DNA of 8,686 bases from Candidatus Zhuqueibacterota bacterium 4572_119 (GTDB lineage Bacteria > Zhuqueibacterota > Zhuqueibacteria > Thermofontimicrobiales > Thermofontimicrobiaceae): contig NBLI01000152.1 in the NCBI GenBank assembly GCA_002084535.1, forward strand, positions 1-8,686, given 5' to 3'. The translations under genes and the position numbers were made by a program. How positions within the stretch are numbered: position 1 is the first letter of the stretch; each line of letters opens with the position of its first letter. The notes under the pieces are model-generated. The model was given only the letters and a program-made list of their open reading frames with translations. It had not been told where the DNA came from and made no database searches. Positions 1 to 5,298 of the stretch are shown here, in pieces.

Positions 1-4
1 TGAT

Positions 5-32
5 TTGACATTTATAAGAACTCCTCTATATA
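5..32 (+). promoter_or_regulatory. possible sigma-70-type promoter
   Basis: TTGACA at 5-10 and TATATA at 27-32 are 16 bp apart, close to the sigma-70 consensus and similar to the promoters at 2259 and 4707. A start near 39 would give a short RNA ending at the terminator at 67-107. The same bases could instead be the end of a gene lying left of the window, so this rests on pattern alone. Confidence 0.25.
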
Positions 33-66
33 GTTCCTCCCTTAATTGATGTTGCCATTGTGATCG

Positions 67-107
67 AAGTAATCCCTTGTCTTTTGACAGGGGATTGCTT
101 TTTTTAT
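67..107 (+). terminator. Rho-independent terminator
   Basis: An 11-bp stem (71-81 with 86-96, one G-T wobble) closes a TTTT loop and can be extended outward by four more pairs. A run of T follows at 99-105. This is a textbook intrinsic terminator for plus-strand transcription. It ends either a gene whose body lies left of the window (one frame stops with TGA at 47-49) or a short RNA started at the possible promoter at 5-32. Confidence 0.8.
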
Positions 108-224
108 TTACCTCGGAAAATATTATTTAATCAGGCAATACAAAATTCAGATTTGCCCAAAGAAAAATAAATAATGTTGGATTGGTGGCGTTAGATAATA
201 TTTCAGGAATAATATTTTGTATTG

Positions 225-291
225 TTTCGTCTCGCCAGAGCGCATCCGCGACTCTTTCCCGTTTCTTTTTCGGGGCAAGCCCGGAGTGACA
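225..291. repeat. GC-rich structured intergenic block, possible dispersed repeat
   Basis: The stretch 1-311 holds no gene I can support. Its distinctive part is this block, clearly richer in G and C than the AT-rich flanks. It contains two small hairpins: AGAGCGC at 237-243 pairs with GCG/CTCT at 248-255 with one bulged A around an ATCC loop, and CGGG at 271-274 pairs with CCCG at 280-283. Read on the minus strand it begins CTGTCACTCCGGGCTTGCCC, reminiscent of short palindromic elements scattered between genes in many genomes. It lies just downstream of the minus-strand protease gene. No copy occurs elsewhere in the window, so the repeat call is an inference. Confidence 0.3.
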
Positions 292-311
292 GAATTTTTA
301 TAATTTGAAAC

Positions 312-959
312 TTATAAAACATTTTTCATCCTCAAAATTACCAAAAGGAAAATCGACAAATCAGCCAGAAAATGAATGACAAAAGGAATGAGAATCGATT
401 TTGTGCGTTTGACCAAATATCCCATCATTGAACCAAATACAAAAGTAAGTATTTTTCCAATTAAGCCTGATGGAAATCCACTCTGGTAATGCAGAAAACT
501 GAACCAGATCGCCTGCAATAAAATAGCGGAATACATCCCAACCTGACCGGAAAAGTCGGAAAGAAGAATGCTGCGAAACAGGCTTTCTTCGTAAAAAGCG
601 TTGATAATGGCAAAAGCGAAGCCCATGGGAATAAGAAGGAAAATACTCACATTGGGAATGAACCCGGTATAAGCGTTTCCCTCCTGATTTAAGAACCAGG
701 CGGTTAATCCGGCAATTGATATTATTGTAAATGTCGCGATATAATAAAAAGAGCCTTTGAGTGAATTAACTTTCAAAAATAAAACTGTTCTGCTTTGCTT
801 TTTGAAATGAAATAAAAAGAGATAAAGAGTTGAAATGATGAGGATGTTATTCGCCGGGAAAAATTTATCTACCCCTAAATTATTTAAAATGTAATTCAGG
901 GATAGATAAAGAATAATAATTTCCAGTGTTGGTAACGCCTCAGTTATGGGAGTATTCAA
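312..959 (-). CDS. CPBP family intramembrane metalloprotease
   Basis: A 215-residue integral membrane protein of the CPBP (CAAX protease and bacteriocin-processing, Abi) family, intramembrane proteases related to Rce1. All family motifs are visible: the EExxxR motif at E124, E125 and R129, the FxxxH motif at F153-H157, and HxxxD at H196-D200, so the active site looks complete. Hydrophobic segments lie near residues 11-27, 37-51, 70-90, 103-121, 140-156, 168-182 and 188-208. The start is the weak point: the only reasonable in-frame start is TTG at 959, there is no Shine-Dalgarno before it, and it lies inside the repeat at 932-1007, which supplies the first residues. The next Met is residue 112, too late. 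The substrate cannot be told; many such bacterial genes are linked to peptide processing or self-immunity, but no bacteriocin gene is visible nearby. Confidence 0.85.
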   Translation of the reverse strand: MNTPITEALPTLEIIILYLSLNYILNNLGVDKFFPANNILIISTLYLFLFHFKKQSRTVLFLKVNSLKGSFYYIATFTIISIAGLTAWFLNQEGNAYTGFIPNVSIFLLIPMGFAFAIINAFYEESLFRSILLSDFSGQVGMYSAILLQAIWFSFLHYQSGFPSGLIGKILTFVFGSMMGYLVKRTKSILIPFVIHFLADLSIFLLVILRMKNVL

Positions 960-1007
960 GATGTCGCATACTTGAAATAGTAATTGTTGATACTATCTAT
1001 GAGTCAA
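932..1007. repeat. direct repeat copy 1, overlapping the CPBP gene start
   Basis: The first copy of a roughly 76-bp repeat. Over the core 932-997 it differs from 1803-1868 at 7 of 66 positions without gaps (about 89% identity). The match continues, with a one-base gap, to a shared GTCAA at 1003-1007. It provides the TTG start and first residues of the protease gene on the minus strand. On the plus strand a frame of about 31 codons runs through it (GTG at 926 to TAA), and the matching frame is also open in copy 2. Confidence 0.8.
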
Positions 1008-1121
1008 CTCTAAAAAGGTAAAAATTAGGTATTTTCCCATCAAAACAAAAATTGTTTATATTGAAGTTATAGCACCATAATTTAAAAAACGACCAGGTAG
1101 ATTATTCTTTTTGATTTCATA

Positions 1122-1679
1122 TTAAACCCTTGATACGTAATCTCCGGTTCGAGTATCGACTCGTATGACGTCCCCTTCATTAACAAATGGCGGGACTTCA
1201 ATTTTGGTATCGGTTTCCAACGTAACCCATTTAGTTAAATTACCGGCGGTGTCGCCTTTTACTGATGGTTCAGCTTCGGTTACTTCGAGATCGACAGTTG
1301 TGGGTAATTCAGAGGTGATTGGCTCGTTGCCATGAAACAGGACTTTCACAATCGCGCCTTCTTTTAAAAATCGTTTTTGATCACCAACCATTTCGGCTGA
1401 AATGGGTATTTGGTCAAAGGTTTCTGTATTCATGAAAAATAAGCTTTCACTGTCCGAATATAAATATTGCATAGATTTTTCGTCAAGGCGTATTTCGTCA
1501 ACCTTGTCAGTTGTGCGAAAAGTATTTTCAATAACCCTGCCGGTTTTTACATTTTTTAGTTTTGTTTTAATCATTGCCCTGCCGCGGCTTTGTGTGGCAT
1601 GCTGGAATTCGGAAATCACGTAAATATCATCATTAAACATAATTGCCATTCCTCGCCTGAATTCAGATATTGCAGCCAT
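1122..1679 (-). CDS. efp: translation elongation factor P
   Basis: Elongation factor P (185 residues) binds ribosomes stalled on polyproline stretches and helps form the peptide bond. The three-domain layout is intact: an N-terminal KOW-like domain (about 1-65), a central OB domain (about 66-128) and a C-terminal OB domain with the signature GDTAG (142-146) and VDTRTGDYVSRV at the end. I chose ATG at 1679 over the upstream in-frame ATG at 1694 because AAGGAG (1686-1691) lies 6 nt before it and EF-P proteins normally begin near this point. The loop that reaches the peptidyl-transferase centre is unusual: the common HVKPGKG reads HATQSRG (27-33), placing Arg32 where E. coli has the modified Lys34. 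Arginine at this point occurs in EF-P types rhamnosylated by EarP; no modification enzyme gene is in the window. The gene is alone, 162 bp upstream of the protease gene. Confidence 0.95.
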   Translation of the reverse strand: MAAISEFRRGMAIMFNDDIYVISEFQHATQSRGRAMIKTKLKNVKTGRVIENTFRTTDKVDEIRLDEKSMQYLYSDSESLFFMNTETFDQIPISAEMVGDQKRFLKEGAIVKVLFHGNEPITSELPTTVDLEVTEAEPSVKGDTAGNLTKWVTLETDTKIEVPPFVNEGDVIRVDTRTGDYVSRV

Positions 1680-1685
1680 GTGTTT

Positions 1686-1691
1686 CTCCTT
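1686..1691 (-). promoter_or_regulatory. ribosome binding site of efp
   Basis: AAGGAG on the minus strand ends 6 nt before the ATG at 1679. It overlaps the codons that would follow the alternative ATG at 1694, so it decides for the shorter protein. Confidence 0.75.
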
Positions 1692-1802
1692 CATTACTGT
1701 ATCGTTTTAGATGCGATTATTTTTTCTTGTTTTGTTTTAAATTTATCAATTGTGAAAATACAAAAATAATTTTTTAAAATCAAGGTTTTCTTGGCGAGTT
1801 TA

Positions 1803-1879
1803 GTAACACCTCAGTTGTCGGAGTATTCAAGATGTCGCGCACTTAAAATTGTAATTGTTGATACTATCCAGGAGGTCAA
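1803..1879. repeat. direct repeat copy 2, upstream of efp
   Basis: Second copy of the repeat at 932-1007, same orientation. It lies about 120 bp upstream of the efp start codon as efp is read, so the two copies bracket efp. A further short echo, ATAATTGTTGAT, follows at 1884-1895 and resembles 1852-1863. The surrounding gap 1695-2258 otherwise holds no convincing gene. The 60-residue minus-strand frame across 1811-1993 begins with GTG, has no Shine-Dalgarno and no family resemblance. Confidence 0.8.
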
Positions 1880-2146
1880 AAAATATAATTGTTGATGGCA
1901 CGCTTTAGTAATGGATTCTAATGAGTCAATTTGGGATTCGATGTCGGCGATTAGTGAATTGCTATTGATGTTTGATAATGGATATTGGAGCACCTATCCG
2001 GAATCCAGTTTGGTATAACACTCAACTCCCGGTTTCCAGTTTCCATGTCTTGTATTTAGAACATAAAAAAAATCATTTTTCATTGTGGCTTGTAAGTTTA
2101 CATCGCTGATAGTTCAGGATCATATTGATAATATTTATTTAACGAC

Positions 2147-2173
2147 AAGGAGGATAAATTGAGCGTAATGTAA
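2147..2173 (+). other. orphan Shine-Dalgarno with four-codon frame
   Basis: A perfect AAGGAGG (2147-2153) is followed 5 nt later by TTG AGC GTA ATG TAA (2159-2173), a four-codon frame. The overlapping frame beginning ATT at 2158 stays open for 24 codons, to a TAA at 2230-2232. This looks like the ribosome entry site of a gene that has been lost, or a leader minigene ahead of the DUF3098-like gene. Nothing else supports translation. Confidence 0.25.
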
Positions 2174-2258
2174 GCAGTTATTTTTTCGATTTAAGGAAGC
2201 TTGATTCCGATAGTAAAAAAATACCAGGTTAATTTTTTAAATTTTACAATAATTTTCC

Positions 2259-2287
2259 TTGACAATTACAATCAATTTAACTATATT
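2259..2287 (+). promoter_or_regulatory. strong sigma-70-type promoter of the DUF3098/tRNA unit
   Basis: TTGACA at 2259-2264 and TATATT at 2282-2287 are separated by exactly 17 bp. The likely start point (about 2294) lies only two or three bases before the ATG at 2297, so the message would be nearly leaderless. No other good promoter is visible before the two tRNA genes, so it probably drives all three. Confidence 0.75.
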
Positions 2288-2296
2288 TACCCCGCC

Positions 2297-2548
2297 ATGA
2301 AAGCAAAAAAGATCAAGAAAAAAGAGAAGAAAAAAGTTAAAGCTTCGATTCCATTTGGAAAAGAAAATTATATTCTTTTCCTGATTGGAGTATTAGTAAT
2401 CGTAATAGGTTACATTTTTATGGCGCAGGGACCGGCAGACAGTTTCTGGTCTTTGACATTAGCACCGATACTTTTGGTTATTAGTTATTGTTTAATTATT
2501 CCAGCTTCAATTCTTTACAAAAAGAAATTGCCAAAAGAAGAAAGTTAG
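2297..2548 (+). CDS. DUF3098-like small membrane protein
   Basis: An 83-residue protein with a very basic, lysine-rich N-terminus (about 1-18), the stretch FGKENYILFLIG that is characteristic of DUF3098 proteins, and two membrane segments (about 24-43 and 53-73) ending in a short charged tail. DUF3098 is a family of unknown function found mainly in Bacteroidetes and relatives; family membership is from memory of the pattern. The reading frame extends back to a TTG at 2201, but I start at ATG 2297 because the basic N-terminus fits the family and the promoter at 2259-2287 places the transcript start just before this codon. There is no Shine-Dalgarno, consistent with near-leaderless translation. 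The stop codon is 14 bp before tRNA-Val. A cytoplasmic basic tail with two helices and both ends inside is the likely topology. Confidence 0.75.
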   Translation: MKAKKIKKKEKKKVKASIPFGKENYILFLIGVLVIVIGYIFMAQGPADSFWSLTLAPILLVISYCLIIPASILYKKKLPKEES

Positions 2549-2562
2549 GTGAAACCCACGTT

Positions 2563-2637
2563 GGGCGGTTAGCTCAGTTGGTTTAGAGCACCTGCCTTAC
2601 AAGCAGGGGGTCACTGGTTCGAGTCCAGTACCGCCCA
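2563..2637 (+). tRNA. tRNA-Val(UAC)
   Basis: A full cloverleaf can be drawn: acceptor GGGCGGT pairs with ACCGCCC, D arm GCTC/GAGC, anticodon arm CCTGC/GCAGG around CTTACAA (anticodon TAC), and T arm ACTGG/CCAGT around TTCGAGT. The discriminator base is A2637. CCA is not encoded (CGA follows), so the 3' end must be added by the CCA-adding enzyme. It lies 14 bp after the DUF3098-like gene. Confidence 0.97.
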
Positions 2638-2646
2638 CGAAATTTG

Positions 2647-2674
2647 GAGGTTCTGGAAAAAAACGGTATCTCCT
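2647..2674 (+). other. hairpin between the two tRNA genes
   Basis: GGAGGTTCTG (2647-2656) can pair with CGGTATCTCC (2665-2674), with wobbles and one T-T mismatch, around an A-rich loop. There is no T run after it, so it is not an intrinsic terminator. It may be a processing signal in the joint precursor or may be chance. Confidence 0.3.
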
Positions 2675-2689
2675 GAAATAATATAAATG

Positions 2690-2766
2690 GGGTTGTGGTG
2701 CAGCTTGGTTAGCACACCGGCCTGTCAAGCCGGAGGTCGCGGGTTCGAGCCCCGTCAACCCCGCCA
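2690..2766 (+). tRNA. tRNA-Asp(GUC)
   Basis: Acceptor GGGGTTG pairs with CAACCCC. The anticodon arm CCGGC/GCCGG surrounds CTGTCAA (anticodon GTC). The T arm GCGGG/CCCGT surrounds TTCGAGC. The discriminator is G2763 and CCA is encoded at 2764-2766, unlike the neighbouring tRNA-Val. It is followed after two bases by a strong terminator and is probably co-transcribed with tRNA-Val. Confidence 0.97.
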
Positions 2767-2768
2767 CA

Positions 2769-2798
2769 AAAAGGGCTGTCTTTTTAGACAGCCCTTTT
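2769..2798 (+). terminator. Rho-independent terminator of the tRNA unit
   Basis: A perfect 13-bp stem (AAAAGGGCTGTCT at 2769-2781 with 2786-2798) closes a TTTT loop, with the 3' arm ending in TTTT. The symmetric A and T tracts mean it could work in both directions. It ends the DUF3098/tRNA-Val/tRNA-Asp unit just after the CCA of tRNA-Asp. Confidence 0.9.
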
Positions 2799-2833
2799 AA
2801 CTTTTATAGGAAAAATTCTAACATTGTCTGCAA

Positions 2834-3448
2834 ATGAACAGTGATGAATACTTTACAATCAACGGAATTCAGCAAGCTGAAATCAAAATAAAAGGTTCTA
2901 AATTTATCGGAACTGTTAGCCCTGCTGCCAGCGAAGCTCTTGCCAAAAGCACCATATTAGAAATCTCAAAAAAATACTTTGATGCTACTCATAACTGTTT
3001 TGCCTACCAGGTTGGATTGGCGCAGCCGATAATATCCAGATCCAGCGATGACGGCGAACCAGCCGGGACTGCCGGTTTACCCATTTTGAATGTGATCAAG
3101 GGGAGAAACCTCACTAATCTTGCCGTTGTAGTAACACGTTACTATGGCGGAACAAAGTTGGGAAAAGGAGGATTGATTCGGGCGTATTCGGAATGCGCGC
3201 GGCTGGCGCTTGATAAGTGTACAATAGTTAAAAAGTATATTTTTCAGACTATTGATTTGACGTTTGATTATAACCTCACCGGACCGGTGATGCGGATCGT
3301 TTCTCAGTTTGAAGCAAAAGTAGTTGACTCCCAATACGGGGACCAGACTTTTTTAAAGCTTTCACTTCGTAAAAGCAAAGTTGATGATTTTCAGGACAAT
3401 ATTGTGGAAATTTCCTCGGGCAGGGTATCCATTGTAAGATCAGAATAA
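2834..3448 (+). CDS. yigZ: YigZ/IMPACT family protein (UPF0029)
   Basis: A 204-residue member of the YigZ/IMPACT family, the normal full length. The N-terminal UPF0029 domain (about 15-125) shows both signature stretches: SDDGEPAGTAG at 71-81 and TRYYGGTKLGKGG at 101-113. The C-terminal part (about 138-195) fits the DUF1949 ferredoxin-like domain. Eukaryotic IMPACT modulates Gcn2; the bacterial role is not settled and a nucleic acid or ribosome-linked role has been proposed. ATG 2834 has no Shine-Dalgarno. A weak TAACAT element at 2819-2824 sits nine bases before it, the same spacing seen at the near-leaderless start at 2297, but no good -35 is present. The gene follows the tRNA terminator by 35 bp and so needs its own promoter. 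It converges with the PDZ gene. Confidence 0.93.
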   Translation: MNSDEYFTINGIQQAEIKIKGSKFIGTVSPAASEALAKSTILEISKKYFDATHNCFAYQVGLAQPIISRSSDDGEPAGTAGLPILNVIKGRNLTNLAVVVTRYYGGTKLGKGGLIRAYSECARLALDKCTIVKKYIFQTIDLTFDYNLTGPVMRIVSQFEAKVVDSQYGDQTFLKLSLRKSKVDDFQDNIVEISSGRVSIVRSE

Positions 3449-3546
3449 CCATTTTCAAAAAAATAGATTTTTGTATAGATTTTAGAATTAATTTTAAGTA
3501 AGAGTGAGGAAAAAATCGTGACTGAACTTTGTCAGCAATAAACAGT

Positions 3547-3594
3547 ACTTCCCGCAAGTTAATCCAATCAATGGGAATTAACCCTACGGGAAGT
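3547..3594. other. imperfect hairpin between convergent genes
   Basis: ACTTCCCG (3547-3554) pairs perfectly with CGGGAAGT (3587-3594), and GTTAAT (3558-3563) with ATTAAC (3577-3582), leaving a 13-base loop and a small internal mismatch. It lies between the 3' ends of yigZ and the PDZ gene, where a two-way terminator is expected. Neither side carries a proper T run, so it may instead be a palindromic repeat element or a transcript-stabilising hairpin. Confidence 0.4.
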
Positions 3595-3610
3595 ATGTTC
3601 AGGGAGGAAC

Positions 3611-4528
3611 CTAAATTGTACCATGAAGATTTTTAATCTTTTTTCCCGTTTTTATTTTAATTTGCTTTTCAGGTTTTTTACCTCTATCATTTTCGAAAAT
3701 TTGTATCAATTTATTATCTTTTCCAATTTTAATTTGTTTTGAAGACACACCATGAGGCGCGAAAAGCAGCTTATTAAAATCTTTTCGGTCAGCTAACACT
3801 GCTTTAATTTTTTGTGTTTTTCCTTTGCGTAAAATAGTCAGTTCAACCTCTTCGTCCTCTTCGAATTCAGAAATAATTTCAGTGACATCTTCCGGACAGC
3901 CAGTTTTTTCACCGTCAACCTTCAATATTACATCACCTGATTTTAATCCGGCTTCTTCAGCGGGACTGTCTTCTTCAACTTCCATAATCAGCGCGCCTTC
4001 ACCAGGTTTAACTTTGAAATAAGGCGCCAGATCTTCATTTAGCTCTTGCAGGTGAACACCGAGGTAGCCACTTCCTTTTTCAAAAAAACTGAAAACATTG
4101 ACATCATCGCCGCCATAAAAATATGACAAATTATGGCTTTTTTTCAATTTTCCAATAACAACCTTAATCGTCTTTGACTTACCGTCACGAATGACTCGAA
4201 TCGAGGCTGTTTCGCCTGGCTGAATTTTTCTGATAATCCTTGTCAATGTTTGTGGTCGGCGGATTTTAATGTCATTAACATTTTGAATGACATCATCCTC
4301 CATGAGACCGAATTCATCAGCCGGGCTGTCCAACTCAATCCGGGTGATTACAACACCAAAATCCGCCTGCAATTCTTTTTTGGAATGGCGGTCTAATTCC
4401 TCAATCGAAACACCGAGATAGCCTTTATTCTTTTTTGAAGTTTCGTCAGCAAAACCGGTGTTAAGTGACATCACCAATAAAACAGTTGCAACCAAAGTAA
4501 CTGTTACGATGATCCATTTTCTTTTCAT
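3611..4528 (-). CDS. secreted protein with two PDZ domains
   Basis: A 305-residue exported protein. Residues 1-27 form a Sec signal peptide (MKRK, hydrophobic core, likely cut after GFA). Two PDZ domains follow, at about 36-127 and 154-246, each opening with the ligand-binding loop GYLGV (36-40 and 154-158) and each with the usual SPA...GL...DDVI or GDVI pattern. No trypsin-like, S41 or rhomboid protease domain is present, so this is not DegP; it resembles the PDZ part of such proteins and probably binds C-termini of other proteins in the periplasm. The tail (about 250-305) is strongly basic, with KQIKI at 264-268 and again at 288-292. I start at ATG 4528 rather than TTG 4543, because GGAGG (4537-4541) lies 8 nt before it and the signal peptide begins properly there. 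It is divergent from the DUF456 operon. Confidence 0.88.
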   Translation of the reverse strand: MKRKWIIVTVTLVATVLLVMSLNTGFADETSKKNKGYLGVSIEELDRHSKKELQADFGVVITRIELDSPADEFGLMEDDVIQNVNDIKIRRPQTLTRIIRKIQPGETASIRVIRDGKSKTIKVVIGKLKKSHNLSYFYGGDDVNVFSFFEKGSGYLGVHLQELNEDLAPYFKVKPGEGALIMEVEEDSPAEEAGLKSGDVILKVDGEKTGCPEDVTEIISEFEEDEEVELTILRKGKTQKIKAVLADRKDFNKLLFAPHGVSSKQIKIGKDNKLIQIFENDRGKKPEKQIKIKTGKKIKNLHGTI

Positions 4529-4536
4529 TGTTAAAT

Positions 4537-4541
4537 CCTCC
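4537..4541 (-). promoter_or_regulatory. ribosome binding site of the PDZ gene
   Basis: GGAGG on the minus strand lies 8 nt before ATG 4528. It falls inside the longer possible reading frame that begins at TTG 4543, which is why the shorter start is preferred. Confidence 0.8.
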
Positions 4542-4706
4542 AATAATTATAAGAATATCATTTTAGACTATGATTGTTTGCTAAAAGTATGACTGCGATC
4601 AAGTGTTAAAAGTTTTACCATTTGGGAAATTATATGACATGGATGAATGGATATAAATAGCACGATCAAAGATGCCGGTTAAATTGATGTATTTCTGAAT
4701 TTAAAT

Positions 4707-4735
4707 TTGCATTTTAATTAAAGATTCACTATATT
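4707..4735 (+). promoter_or_regulatory. sigma-70-type promoter of the DUF456-kinase-regulator operon
   Basis: TTGCAT at 4707-4712 and TATATT at 4730-4735 are 17 bp apart, the same -10 as at 2282. Start would be near 4742, giving a leader of about 60 nt before ATG 4801. No sigma-54 element (GG-N10-GC) is evident ahead of the operon, so it does not look self-activated by its own NtrC-type regulator. Confidence 0.6.
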
Positions 4736-4800
4736 GGCGCGATTAAAAATATAATCAATAGTAACTAAAATTGAAATCGTTTTAAAAAACAGGATCAGAA

Positions 4801-5286
4801 ATGTTATTAACTATTGTGGTAATTGTGGGTTTTATTTTGCTTTTTATCGGTTTAATTGGATGCATCATTCCAGCAATTCCAGGTCCTCCTTTGAGTTTTC
4901 TGGCGTTACTGCTCATTGCCATTGTGCAAGGATTTGCCGAGCCGCTCACACCAAAATTTATGGTTCTAATGGCAGTGATTACCATTATTGTAACCGTACT
5001 TGATTATGTTATACCGGTGGCAGGAGCCAAAAAATATGGATCATCCAAGTGGGGCATTTTTGGCTCCATTGGCGGAATGATTATCGGGATACTTTTTTTT
5101 CCTCCGCTTGGAATTATTATCGGCGCTTTTTTGGGAGCTGTGGTGGTTGAAATGATGGTGGGAAAGGAAGGGAAGGACGCGCTCAGGGCGGGCTGGGGAG
5201 TTTTTATGGGGACACTTTTGGGTACAATATTAAAATTGACTGTATCATTTATGTTAACTTATTATTTTATTCACGCGTTAGTTTAA
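4801..5286 (+). CDS. DUF456 domain-containing membrane protein
   Basis: A 161-residue, very hydrophobic protein of the DUF456 family, full length. The conserved N-terminal hairpin reads IGLIGCIIPAIPGPPLSFL (about 17-35), followed by a second helix, a segment around 53-75 with AKKYGSSKWG (76-85), a glycine-rich pair of helices (86-119) and a C-terminal helix (about 132-158). Function is unknown; glycine-rich helices of this kind occur in small membrane proteins linked to envelope stress. An AGGA at 4791-4794 gives a weak Shine-Dalgarno for ATG 4801. It is the first gene of an operon, 12 bp before the sensor kinase, and could be a membrane partner for the otherwise soluble-looking kinase. That link is inferred from position only. 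Confidence 0.9.
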   Translation: MLLTIVVIVGFILLFIGLIGCIIPAIPGPPLSFLALLLIAIVQGFAEPLTPKFMVLMAVITIIVTVLDYVIPVAGAKKYGSSKWGIFGSIGGMIIGILFFPPLGIIIGAFLGAVVVEMMVGKEGKDALRAGWGVFMGTLLGTILKLTVSFMLTYYFIHALV

Positions 5287-5298
5287 TCCGGGATTGCT

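Noticed and set aside
2..49. Tail of a plus-strand gene ending in TGA at 47-49
   Set aside because: Only 15 codons are visible and their sequence is uninformative. It fits the terminator position but cannot be supported alone.
117..224. Inverted repeats AAAATATTATT (117-127/208-218) and CAATACAAAAT (136-146/214-224)
   Set aside because: The right arms overlap, the loops are 67-80 bases and the motifs are AT-rich. Not enough to call an element.
1896..1911. TGGCAC as the -24 part of a sigma-54 promoter
   Set aside because: The -12 element (TTGC at the right spacing) is absent; AGTAA stands there.
1811..1993. 60-residue minus-strand reading frame
   Set aside because: GTG start without a Shine-Dalgarno, no recognisable domain, and its last third is repeat sequence. 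It is probably non-coding.
3077..3557. Minus-strand reading frames across and beyond the yigZ gene
   Set aside because: They are antisense to a well-conserved gene or lack domain patterns and start signals.
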